Assembly (NCBI GenBank): GCA_025359785.1
Contig: JANYET010000006.1
Span: 1 to 64,000, forward strand
Direction of reading: 5' to 3'
From: Alphaproteobacteria bacterium
GTDB taxonomy: Bacteria; Pseudomonadota; Alphaproteobacteria; Caulobacterales; Caulobacteraceae
Length of the DNA stretch: 64,000 nucleotides
A program made the translations under genes and the position numbers. Each line of letters begins with the position of its first letter. Within the stretch, counting starts at the first letter, position 1. Shown here piece after piece: positions 56,435 to 64,000 of this stretch. Under the pieces are notes generated by a model. It worked only from the letters and a program-made list of their open reading frames with translations. It was not told where the DNA came from and ran no database searches.

Positions 56435-56602
56435 CCGTTCACCTCCGAAAGCTTGGCGTATCCGCCCAAACGGCGTTTCACCTGGCGGCGTGCCAACCGA
56501 CTTCGCAGGCGCAGCGCTCCGCAACAATCCCGACCTGCTGCTCCGGTCCTCTAAGCTGCTGCGGGCGGGACCGGAAGAAAAGTAGATCCGTTGGCCGACA
56601 TG

Positions 56603-56641
56603 AAAACGAAAAGCGCCGCCGATCGTTCGACCGGCGGCGCT
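56603..56641 (-). terminator. Terminator of the second PEP-CTERM gene
   Basis: On the minus strand, GCGCCGCCGGTC-GAAC-GATCGGCGGCGC followed by TTTTCGTTTTC: a 12-base stem and a U-rich tail. The arms are the same as those of the hairpin at 50792-50819. It begins 24 bases after the stop at 56665. Confidence 0.82.
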
Positions 56642-56664
56642 CATTCGTGGCTGCAAATCGAAGG

Positions 56665-57096
56665 TCAGGCTGCCGCGGTAACACCCGAGGGATTGCGCTT
56701 CGCGCGGCGTAGCACTGCGCCCAGACCGCCGAAGCCGACCAGCATCAGCGCCCAGGTCGCTGGCTCCGGTACCGCGCCAGCTAAGCCGGAGGTTAGCACG
56801 ACGTTGTCCAACCCCATCCCCGCTTGGGTTGCGACGAGGCCTTGCACCCGCACGCCGATCGAAGAGGACGTCGCGGCGGCGTCAAGCGTTCGCGTGTGCC
56901 AGGTCCCACCGATCGGGTCGGTGAACGATCCACTGGCCAGCACTGTATTGGATGTCGGATCGTAGAGCTGGTAGCCGATCGTGCCGCCGATGCCGTTGGT
57001 AACCCAGGCCGCTGTGTCGAGGCTCAGTTGAAACTGCTGCCCCGCCGTCGCCCCCACAGTTTGAAATAGGCCGCCAAGCGAACCCGCCTGATTCAT
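56665..57096 (-). pseudogene. PEPxxWA-CTERM protein lacking its N-terminus
   Basis: 143 residues in the open frame: the second half of a secreted beta-sandwich protein (GSLGGLFQTVGATAGQQFQL, WHTRTLDAAATSSSIGVRVQ) and the sorting signal VPEPATWALMLVGFGGLGAV with a basic tail (LRRAKRNP). It has no signal peptide; the frame reaches a TAG at 57118-57120 with the residues SGSIILDMNQ after it, where such proteins would normally continue upstream. The N-terminal half is missing, so it is a probable fragment; a real short gene from ATG 57096 would not be exported. Confidence 0.72.
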
Positions 57097-57183
57097 GTCC
57101 AGGATGATGGAGCCAGACTAGCGCCGGACCCGTGCGCTGAAATCCCCCTGGCGGGAGTTGGGCGTGGGCCATGTCCACGCCGG

Positions 57184-57219
57184 ATAGAGATGTCGCTCGT
57201 TCTGCCAAATAGAGATGTC
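57184..57219. repeat. Two direct copies of ATAGAGATGTC
   Basis: Identical 11-mers at 57184-57194 and 57209-57219 (period 25) directly where the PEP-CTERM fragment loses its upstream part and 80 bp before the next gene. Repeated short motifs of this type occur at the ends of some IS elements, but no transposase is visible. Confidence 0.5.
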
Positions 57220-57299
57220 AGGGCCGGGGGCTCTGGGGTCGGCAGAATCGGTCCACCGTGGAAGGTAGACATCCACCTGCTGCCTATCTTGGAGGCCCC

Positions 57300-57905
57300 A
57301 TGCCGCTTATCTCGGTTGGAGATGCGATGGCCCAAGCGATCGCGCGGGTTGATGAGCTACGCGCCGCATCGCCTCGTCGCGTACGCGTACGGTTGACCAC
57401 CCACTTCGGCGATCTCGAGCCGGGCCTGATCATCAGCGCCAGGATCGCATCCAAGAGCAATCCAGAATTGGAGGCTCAGAACGATCTAGGGGTCCGCCAC
57501 GTAGCCTTCAACGAGCTGGACGCCCGCGCCGGCGAACTCGTCGGCCTGGTTAAGGAGGCCGCCGCCGAGATCGAGGCGGCCGTGGCAAACGCGCCACCTC
57601 CAGGACCTCGCTCTAGCGCCGAGCTTAAGGACATGCACGTCACGGCGCTCTACGAGGACACGATCGCAGCGACCTATGAGGCCATCACCGGGGCGGTGAC
57701 GCCTGTGAAGGCGCAAAGTGAGGCCGAACTCTCTCCCGGCGTTGTACGAGAGGCCTTGGTGGTCGGCGCCTCACGGTTCATCGGCATGGCCGTCGTAACG
57801 GGCCGCATGGAGTCGAACTACGCTACCGAAATCCTGCAGGAAGAGATCCGCCACCAACGCCGCCTTTTGGCTGATGTCGTCCCGACTGACGCCCAGGTTC
57901 ACTGA
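57300..57905 (+). CDS. Protein of unknown function (201 residues)
   Basis: Not recognised. ATG 57300 has TTGGAGG five bases upstream. The protein seems soluble and largely helical with acidic coiled stretches (AARAGELVGLVKEAAAEIEAAV, split in two by VANAPPPGPRSS). No signal peptide, membrane segment or catalytic motif seen. It lies between a broken gene and a 165-bp AT-rich gap, and its base composition is a bit less GC-rich than the neighbours, consistent with acquired DNA; this is inference. Confidence 0.62.
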   Translation: MPLISVGDAMAQAIARVDELRAASPRRVRVRLTTHFGDLEPGLIISARIASKSNPELEAQNDLGVRHVAFNELDARAGELVGLVKEAAAEIEAAVANAPPPGPRSSAELKDMHVTALYEDTIAATYEAITGAVTPVKAQSEAELSPGVVREALVVGASRFIGMAVVTGRMESNYATEILQEEIRHQRRLLADVVPTDAQVH

Positions 57906-58070
57906 CAGACACGCCGGTGACATTACTAAATGGGCGCTACACCTGATTGTCGCCTAATATATCTTATGCGAAATCAATGACTTAAACGCCTTGTGGTGTA
58001 AGAGTTTCTTGCCCAGGTTGGAATAAGCATTATCGGAAATGATGGCAAGAATCGGCCGCAGCTACGCTTC

Positions 58071-58916
58071 TCAGAACCGCTTGCTGATCCCGGCCGAGAC
58101 GAAGGGGTGCGGCGGCGTCGAGCCGCCGGCGCCCGTACCCACGCTTGCGTCCAGTTGGATGTCGTGCCCGATAATGTAGGCCACGCCCGCGTCGTAGATG
58201 ACGGCCGTTCGGCCGTTCTTGATCTCAGGCGATTGGACGCCGGTGTCGACGAAGAAATTGAGGATCGGGCTCGGGTTGTAGTTGAGGGTCATGGCGAACA
58301 GCCCGGCCTCGTAGGTCCGGCCGCCGCTCTCATAGACCGCCACGCCCACGTTCGGGTTCAGCGACCACTTGGGCGCGATGTCCCAGTCCGCGGCCAGGCG
58401 CAGGTCGGCGGTGGTGTGGCTGGTCTTGAACTGGCCGGAGCCGGAGGGCGCGAAGACCCTCAGGATCACCCCGAGCGAGGGTTGGGAAATGCCCGCGGTG
58501 TCCTGGAAGTGATACTTCACGCCGAGCGAGATCGGGTCCGTCCCCTGGCTCTTGGCGACGCCGGAGGCAGGATCGCTCACCCGGTCCCAGATGTAGGCGC
58601 CGGTGGTCTCGACCCGCAGCTCCCAATCCTTGCTCAGCCCCAGGCGAAGCAAGGTCGGCAGGAGGAGGGTGCGGTCCGACGCCCCGCCCGAGTGCCGGAA
58701 CTCTTCCTGCACGCCCGTCTCGATCTGGAAGCGGCCAGCGCCCACCACATTGCTGCCGTCGGCGATCCCCGGCCGATCGGGGTTGATGTAGTCGTCGTCC
58801 GCGGCCGCCGCGGCGGCCTGGGCCTGGGCCTGGGCCTGGGCTTGGGCGGAGATCGGAGCCATCAAGGCCACGCCAAGCCCGAGCGCCGCAGCACAGCCTG
58901 CATAGGTCCACGTCAT
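58071..58916 (-). CDS. Outer-membrane beta-barrel protein, MetA-pathway phenol-degradation/transporter type
   Basis: 281 residues. Signal peptide (MTWTYAGCAAALGLGVALMA, cleavage near ISAQAQ) is followed by a run of QA repeats coded by CCTGGG-type tandem repeats (58800-58850). The mature part has alternating strands (GVQEEFRHSGG, LGVKYHFQDTAG, FPNVGVAVYESGG-like) and ends with ISKRF, a terminal Phe. It matches the uncharacterised phenol_MetA_deg-like outer-membrane group; cargo unknown. ATG 58916 is chosen by the signal peptide and AGAGG. The gap 57906-58070 is AT-rich and gene-free. Confidence 0.75.
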   Translation of the reverse strand: MTWTYAGCAAALGLGVALMAPISAQAQAQAQAQAAAAAADDDYINPDRPGIADGSNVVGAGRFQIETGVQEEFRHSGGASDRTLLLPTLLRLGLSKDWELRVETTGAYIWDRVSDPASGVAKSQGTDPISLGVKYHFQDTAGISQPSLGVILRVFAPSGSGQFKTSHTTADLRLAADWDIAPKWSLNPNVGVAVYESGGRTYEAGLFAMTLNYNPSPILNFFVDTGVQSPEIKNGRTAVIYDAGVAYIIGHDIQLDASVGTGAGGSTPPHPFVSAGISKRF

Positions 58917-59067
58917 AATCGCCCCTCTTCTCGGACCCATGCGACTCAATGCGATCGCGAATCCGCAGGCTCAGTTAAAGTCCTACGATCATTCTCAAGG
59001 GCCACAAGCCGGTTAGGGCAAAGCTAACGCGCCTGGCGCCTGGCGCCTGGCACAGGGAGCAACATCC

Positions 59068-60270
59068 ATGCTCGGCGGAGCAACTTCCCGGCGATGCATG
59101 TTGCGCGGCGCGGGCTCGCTGGCCCTGCTGGTCGGCGCGATGTCAGCCGAAGGAACCACAGCGATGAGCGCACCGGCTGCCCCGAAGTCCAGCGATCTCT
59201 GGACGCCGCTGCTCGCCGATCCGGACGCGGTGATCGTGACCGGGGTGCTGCTTGGCGAGCGCATTCGAGTCCTCATCGACACAGGCTCGGCCGCGACGGT
59301 CGTCGACGCCGCATTCGCCCAGCGTGTCGGCCTGAAGCCCGCAGGGATCCGCAGCGTCCGCGGTGATATCGGCTCCGTTGCGCTCGGCGCGGGCGGCGAC
59401 CTGGCCTTCGAGGTCGGTGGCGCGAAGCTGGCGACCAGCCGCTACCTTGTGACCGACTTCAGGCCGATCTTCGGCGCGGACCCTGGCGCACCAAATCTCA
59501 TCCTTGGCGTCGATGCGCTGAAGGACGATGTGCTGGAGATCGACTTCCCCGCCCGCCGCCTGGCAATCTGGCCGCGAGACGGCTTCCAGGCCGGGACGGA
59601 CGCCGAGCGGTTCGCGGTCGCGCGAAGCGCGCGCGGGCAGCTTTCCATTCCTGTCGCGTTCGAAGCAAAGGCGCCGGTCGTCGCCGCCCTCGACCTGGGC
59701 AGTTCAAATCCCCTGACCGTCTCGCCTGCCCTGGCCGAGGCGCTCGGACTGTTGCAAGGCCGCCAGGTTTCCTCGGCCGCTACAGGCGGCGTCGACGGAA
59801 TCTCAATCAGCCGCACCGTCTCGGTGGCGACGCTGCGAATCGGGCGGGGGCTATTGAAGGATGTTCCCTGCGAAGTCCTGGCGAAGACCGACAGCAGCCT
59901 TGTCCCGGCCAAGCTGGGCCTGCCGATCCTCGAACGCTACGGGTTCGCGCTGGACGTCACGGGCGGAACGCTCTGGCTGCAGCCCGCGCCGCGCCTGGTG
60001 ACCGCCCCCTTCCAACGTGACCTTTCCGGCTTGGGGCTCGCCGTCGTGGCGGATCGGCTGCGGGTGGTTCACGTCGCGTTGGGCGGCCCGGCCGCCCTCG
60101 CCGGCTGGCGCGAAGGCGAAAGCATCACCGCCGTGAACGGCGCACCCATTGGGCCGGACTATGTGGCCGGCGGGCTGTCGCGATGGCGTTATGGGCCGGT
60201 GGGGGCCAAGGTTCTGCTGTCCTTGGCCGACGGCTCCAAGCGCACCCTGGTCCTGCAGCGCTACTACTGA
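59068..60270 (+). CDS. Retropepsin-like aspartic protease with PDZ domain
   Basis: 400 residues. Signal-like N-terminus (RRCMLRGAGSLALLVGAM). The first catalytic unit is VLIDTGSAATVVDAAF (Asp71), the second half-domain has AALDLGSSNPLTVSPALAE (Asp209, DLG instead of DTG/DSG), as in bacterial two-lobed pepsin-like proteins. A PDZ domain follows (VVHVALGGPAALAGWREGES, ITAVNG). Family members are envelope proteases of unknown substrates. ATG 59068 has AGGGAG eight bases upstream. The convergent CDF gene overlaps its end by a few bases. Confidence 0.85.
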   Translation: MLGGATSRRCMLRGAGSLALLVGAMSAEGTTAMSAPAAPKSSDLWTPLLADPDAVIVTGVLLGERIRVLIDTGSAATVVDAAFAQRVGLKPAGIRSVRGDIGSVALGAGGDLAFEVGGAKLATSRYLVTDFRPIFGADPGAPNLILGVDALKDDVLEIDFPARRLAIWPRDGFQAGTDAERFAVARSARGQLSIPVAFEAKAPVVAALDLGSSNPLTVSPALAEALGLLQGRQVSSAATGGVDGISISRTVSVATLRIGRGLLKDVPCEVLAKTDSSLVPAKLGLPILERYGFALDVTGGTLWLQPAPRLVTAPFQRDLSGLGLAVVADRLRVVHVALGGPAALAGWREGESITAVNGAPIGPDYVAGGLSRWRYGPVGAKVLLSLADGSKRTLVLQRYY

Positions 60271-60893
60271 TCGCCAGCTTGTCCCTGGTCGAGGGCGGCG
60301 CGGGCCGCCCGCGACTCCGCCAGGATCTCCAGCGCCTCCTTCAGGACGTAGAGCCCGATCCCCGCGCCGACCACGAGGTCGATCCAGATAAGATGCGTCA
60401 GCATCACGATCAGGCCGGCCGCAATAACGGCGACGTTCGCGATGACGTCGGCGCGGGTGAAGATCCAGGTCGCGCGTAGGTGGACTTCGCCGGACCGGAA
60501 GGGCGTCAGCAGGCGAAGCACGGTCGCGTTGACGATCAGCGAGACGCTGGCGACCGCGATCATCACCAGGCTCTCGGGGGAACTTCCCGCTAAGCCGCGT
60601 CGCGCGACATCGGCCAGGACGCCGGCGCCGAGCAGCAGCAGCAGGCTTCCGCTCCATCGCGCGGCGTTCGCCTTGAAGAGCGGGCTGCGGTGCAGAGCGA
60701 GCAGGCCCAGACCATAGGCGGATGCGTCGCCAAGCATGTCCAGCGAGTCGGCAATCAGCCCGGTGGACTGAGCGATCAGGCCCGCGACCAAGCCGACCCC
60801 GAACATGATCAGGTTGAGGATCAGGGCGATCCGCAGCACGCGCCGCTGCGGCCCGGAGTCGGCGGGGGTCGGCCCGCAACCGCAGCCGCTCAT
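60264..60893 (-). CDS. CDF-family cation transporter, short type
   Basis: 209 residues with six helices and no C-terminal cytoplasmic domain. The cation-diffusion motifs are in STGLIADSLDMLGDASAYGL and ADVIANVAVIAAG; the second one lacks the His usually seen in HxxxD but fits a subgroup of short CDF-like proteins. The N-terminus MSGCGCGP has three cysteines that could bind metal. Its start overlaps the end of the CzcA gene (ATGA), so it is part of the metal-efflux operon. The metal (Co, Cu, Zn, Ni) is not certain. Confidence 0.84.
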   Translation of the reverse strand: MSGCGCGPTPADSGPQRRVLRIALILNLIMFGVGLVAGLIAQSTGLIADSLDMLGDASAYGLGLLALHRSPLFKANAARWSGSLLLLLGAGVLADVARRGLAGSSPESLVMIAVASVSLIVNATVLRLLTPFRSGEVHLRATWIFTRADVIANVAVIAAGLIVMLTHLIWIDLVVGAGIGLYVLKEALEILAESRAARAALDQGQAGDQ

Positions 60894-63800
60894 GGCGCTG
60901 ACGCTGACGCCGCCGGAATGTGGCGTCGCGACAATGCCCGGCCCGCCAGCGCCGGAAGCACGACGAGGGTCAGCAGGGTGGCGGTGATCAGCCCGCCGAT
61001 CACCACGGTGGCCAGCGGCTTCTGCACCTCCGACCCGGCGCCGGTCGCCAACGCCATCGGCATGAAGCCCAGGATCGCTACCAGCGCCGTGGTGAGGACC
61101 GCCCGCAGCCGCAACAGCGAGGCCTGCACCGCCGCCTCGCCGACAGACATCCCGCCGGCAATCAGCTCCTTGAACGCCTGCATGAGCACCAGGCCGTTGA
61201 GCGTCGCGACGCCGGACACCGCGATGAACCCGACGGCGGCGGAGACCGAGAACGGAATGCCCCGCAGCGCCAGCGCAAACGCGCCGCCGACCAGCGCCAG
61301 GGGCACGCAGGCGAACACCAGCACAGCTTCGCTGACCGAGCCCAAGGCGAGGTAGAGCAGCACGCCGATCAGCAGGAAGACGGCGGGAACGACGATGGCG
61401 AGACGGGCTTCGGCGCGCTGCAGGTTCTTAAACTGGCCGCCCCAGTCGAGCCAGGAGCCGGCCGGCAGGCGCACGTCCTTTGCGACGGCGGCTTGTGCGT
61501 CGGTGACGAAGCCGCCGAGATCGCGCCCGCGCACATTGGCCTGCACCACGATCCGCCGCTTGCCGTTCTCGCGGCTGATCTGGTTCGGCCCCTCGCCTTC
61601 CCGGAAGCGGACCACAGAGGCGAGCGGCACGGTCGTCGTCCCCTCGCGGACCGCAAGCGGGACCTGGCCTACCGCCGCCAGGTCGTTGCGCGACGCCTCC
61701 GGCAGGCGGACCACGACATCGAAGCGCCGGTCGCCCTCGAACACACGGCCGGCCTCGCGGCCGGCGAGCGCGATCTGCACGGCGTCGGCGGCATCGGAGG
61801 CCTGCAGGCCGTAGAGGGCGGCGGCGGGCCGGTCGACGTCGGCGGTGATCATCGGCAGGCCGGAGACCTGCTCGACCCGCACGTCGGCCGCGCCGCGCAC
61901 CCGGCGCAGCACGCGGGCAATATCGTTGGCGGTGTTCTCCATGGCCACGAAGTCATCGCCATAGACCTTCACGGCCACATCGGAGCGGACGCCGGAGAGC
62001 AACTCATTGAAGCGCATCTGGATCGGCTGGGTGAACTCATAGTCGTTGCCGATCTGGCCCGCCGCCACCTTCTGGATCTTCTCGACAACGTCGGCCTTGG
62101 TGAGACTGCGGTCCGGCCAATCGCCGTGGTCCTTCAGCACCACGAAATTGTCGGTGGAACTGGGCGGCATGGGGTCCGTGGAAACCTCGGCGGTGCCGGT
62201 CTTGGAGAACACCCGCGCGACCTCCGGGATCTTGGCGAGCGCCGGTTCGAGCCGGCGCTGCATATCTACGGACTGGTCAAGGGAGGCGCTCGGGACCCGG
62301 GTTGCCTCCAGCAGCACGTCCTTTTCGTCGAGGGTGGGGATGAACTCGCGGCCCAGGGCCAGGAAGACCACCAAGCCGACCAGGAAGAGCACGCCGGCCC
62401 CGGCGGCGATGCGTCCGGGCCTCGCTACGGCGAAACGCGTGAGCGGCTCCAGGCGGCGGTGGGCAAGGGCTTCGATGCGGGAGCGGTGGACTTCGGCAGG
62501 CGTCCGCACCAGCAGCGCGCTCAAGGCCGGAACCACAGTGAAGGTGAGCACGAAGGCGCCGGCCAGGGCCAGCATCACCGTCGAGGCCATCGGGTGGAAC
62601 ATCTTGCCCTCCACCCCTTCCAGCGAGAGTAGCGGCAGGTAGACCAGCAGGATGATCGCCTGGCCAAAAGCGGCGGGGCGGACCATTTGCTGGGCGGCCG
62701 CCACGCCTTCCTGCAGCCGTTCGGGACTTGTCAGCTCGCGCCCGGCTTCAGCCCGGCGCAAGGCCAGCCGCCGAAGCGTATTCTCAACCACCACCACAGC
62801 GCCGTCGACCAACAGGCCGAAGTCGAGCGCTCCCAGGCTCATCAAATTGCCGCTGACGTGAAGGGCGTTCATGCCGATGACGCCGAACAGGAAGGCGAGC
62901 GGGATCACCAGGGCGGTGATCACCGCGGCGCGCGCGTTCCCCAGCAGCAGGAACAGCACCACGATCACCAGCAGCGCGCCCTCGGCAAGATTGCGCTCGA
63001 CAGTGTGGATCGTGCGGTCGACCAGGGCGGTGCGGTTCAGCACCACCTCGGTCCTGATCCCCACCGGCAGCGATGGCGCTACCTGCTGCAGCCGGGCCTC
63101 AGCCTGGCGCGCCACTTGGCGGCTGTTTTCCCCGGCCAGCATCAGCGCCGTGCCGATCACCACTTCGCGGCCCTGCTCCTGGGCGGCGCCGAGCCGGGTG
63201 GCCGCACCGATCTCGACCTTGGCCACATCGGAGACCCGCACCACCAAGCCCTTCCGCGTGGCGACGGGCGCAGCGGCGAGGTCGTCGGCGGACTTCACCG
63301 CGGCGTCCGCGCGGACCACCAAGGCTTCACCGCCGCGAATGACGGAGCCGGCCCCCTCGACACTGTTGGCGTGCTCGACGGCCTCGACGACCTCGTTCAA
63401 GCCGACACCATAGGCGGTCATCTGCGCTGGGTCGGGCTGGACCACGTACTGCTTCACGTAGCCGCCGATGACATCGATGCTGGCCACGCCCGGCGTGGTC
63501 TTCAGCTGCGGCGAGACAATCCAGTCCTCAACGGTGCGCAGGTAGGTGGCCTTCTGGCGCTCGCTGACCAGCCGCTCGCCCTCCGGGGTGAGGTAGGCGC
63601 CGTCCGGCTGCGGTCCGGGCGCTCCCGCCTTCACCTGGGCGCGCGGGTCGATCTTGACGGTCCACATCAGCACTTCGCCGAGGCCCGTGGTGACAGGGGC
63701 CATTTCGGGCGTGACGCCGGCCGGAAGCTGCTCGCGGACCGCCTGCATCCGCTCGCCCACCTGGGCGCGGGCGAAGTAGAGGTCCGTCTGGTCAGTGAAC

Positions 63801-64000
63801 ACCGCGGTGATCTGGCTGAAGCCGTTGCGTGAGATCGAGCGGGTCTCGACCAGGCCCGGAATGCCGGCGAGCGCCGTCTCCACCGGGAAGGTTACCCGCT
63901 GTTCGATCTCCTCCGGCGACAGGGCGGGCGACAGGGTGGTGATCTGAACCTGGCGGTTGGTGATGTCCGGCACCGCGTCAATCGGCAGGCGCGTCAGCTC
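60890..64000 (-). CDS. CzcA/CusA-type heavy-metal efflux RND pump (5' end outside window)
   Basis: About 1036 residues seen; the N-terminal part is cut at the right edge, where the frame is open (ELTRLPIDAVPDITNRQV, the usual start region of HME-RND pumps). Inner-membrane proton-driven metal exporter that works with a periplasmic adaptor and an outer-membrane channel, expected upstream beyond the window. Seen: LSPEEIEQRVTFPVETAL, the proton-relay helix SLGALDFGLLVDGAVVVVEN and the second half's FSVSAAVGFIAVSGVATLNG. It overlaps the CDF gene by four bases. The metal specificity cannot be decided from sequence alone. Confidence 0.94.
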   Translation of the reverse strand, partial: ELTRLPIDAVPDITNRQVQITTLSPALSPEEIEQRVTFPVETALAGIPGLVETRSISRNGFSQITAVFTDQTDLYFARAQVGERMQAVREQLPAGVTPEMAPVTTGLGEVLMWTVKIDPRAQVKAGAPGPQPDGAYLTPEGERLVSERQKATYLRTVEDWIVSPQLKTTPGVASIDVIGGYVKQYVVQPDPAQMTAYGVGLNEVVEAVEHANSVEGAGSVIRGGEALVVRADAAVKSADDLAAAPVATRKGLVVRVSDVAKVEIGAATRLGAAQEQGREVVIGTALMLAGENSRQVARQAEARLQQVAPSLPVGIRTEVVLNRTALVDRTIHTVERNLAEGALLVIVVLFLLLGNARAAVITALVIPLAFLFGVIGMNALHVSGNLMSLGALDFGLLVDGAVVVVENTLRRLALRRAEAGRELTSPERLQEGVAAAQQMVRPAAFGQAIILLVYLPLLSLEGVEGKMFHPMASTVMLALAGAFVLTFTVVPALSALLVRTPAEVHRSRIEALAHRRLEPLTRFAVARPGRIAAGAGVLFLVGLVVFLALGREFIPTLDEKDVLLEATRVPSASLDQSVDMQRRLEPALAKIPEVARVFSKTGTAEVSTDPMPPSSTDNFVVLKDHGDWPDRSLTKADVVEKIQKVAAGQIGNDYEFTQPIQMRFNELLSGVRSDVAVKVYGDDFVAMENTANDIARVLRRVRGAADVRVEQVSGLPMITADVDRPAAALYGLQASDAADAVQIALAGREAGRVFEGDRRFDVVVRLPEASRNDLAAVGQVPLAVREGTTTVPLASVVRFREGEGPNQISRENGKRRIVVQANVRGRDLGGFVTDAQAAVAKDVRLPAGSWLDWGGQFKNLQRAEARLAIVVPAVFLLIGVLLYLALGSVSEAVLVFACVPLALVGGAFALALRGIPFSVSAAVGFIAVSGVATLNGLVLMQAFKELIAGGMSVGEAAVQASLLRLRAVLTTALVAILGFMPMALATGAGSEVQKPLATVVIGGLITATLLTLVVLPALAGRALSRRHIPAASASAP

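Noticed and set aside
58800..58850. CCTGGG tandem repeat as a regulatory element
   Set aside because: It codes the QA repeats next to the signal peptide of the barrel protein and is explained by that gene.
59018..59060. GCCTGGC tandem repeats before the retropepsin gene
   Set aside because: Too short and too few copies to claim a function; noted only as local slippage.

Overview
The window is a very GC-rich chromosomal segment from an alphaproteobacterium. It is most likely a member of the Caulobacteraceae; a Phenylobacterium-like genus is my inference. The best support is the gene order ChvI-ChvG-HprK-EIIA(Man)-HPr (14.5-18.0 kb), which is characteristic of alphaproteobacteria. Other support comes from a PseB/PseC (FlmA/FlmB-type) pair, a ribosomal protein S16 with a long Ala/Glu tail, TonB receptor and FecI/FecR genes, PEPxxWA-CTERM proteins, a CYP153-type P450 and a Caulobacter-like promoter in front of ahcY. 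No rRNA, tRNA, CRISPR array, intact insertion sequence or prophage was recognised.

Layout. 0-6.4 kb: a TonB receptor cut by the left edge, two membrane-linked glycosyltransferases, and an ECF sigma/FecR pair. 6.4-10.1 kb: small metabolic and unknown genes (GT-like, DUF3445, VanZ-like, HAD, PhhB, a secreted protein). 10.2-12.5 kb: pseB-pseC for a pseudaminic-acid-type sugar. 12.5-18.0 kb: an unknown 568-residue protein divergent from the ChvI/ChvG envelope-stress system, followed by the regulatory PTS genes. 18.2-25.0 kb: an ABC-2 exporter, a CYTH-CHAD protein, ahcY behind a palindrome and promoter, a pyridoxal kinase and a beta-lactamase-fold hydrolase. 25.0-29.7 kb: a beta-propeller phosphoesterase, RarD and Asd. 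29.9-36.2 kb: P450, thioesterase, EVE protein, a PLP-decarboxylase/GNAT fusion, a DsbA-fold protein and an MFS carrier with a premature stop. 36.4-40.6 kb: a leuC-leuD-leuB operon carrying two small extra genes. 40.9-43.2 kb: a divergent SDR/LysR pair and a GFA protein. 43.4-48.3 kb: the ffh-rpsP-rimM-trmD-rplS cluster, interrupted by an antiparallel tesB.

48.7-58.0 kb looks like an accessory stretch. It is looser, with remnants (an RHS fragment and a decapitated PEP-CTERM gene), a glycine-rich PEP-CTERM surface protein, a secreted POTRA/HEAT-like protein, an SMP-30 protein, a GH95 glycosidase and two unknown genes. 58.1-64.0 kb holds an outer-membrane-type beta-barrel protein, a retropepsin-PDZ protein, and a CDF transporter overlapping the end of a CzcA/CusA metal-efflux pump that runs off the right edge.

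I did not find one coherent new system. The most unusual items are the PLP-decarboxylase/GNAT fusion, the tandem 18-bp repeats before chvI, the near-identical terminators behind the two PEP-CTERM genes, the tripled end of leuD, and the in-frame stop in the MFS gene. Many genes overlap head to tail by 4 bases (ATGA, GTGA or TTGA), so several starts are GTG or TTG and were set from these overlaps.
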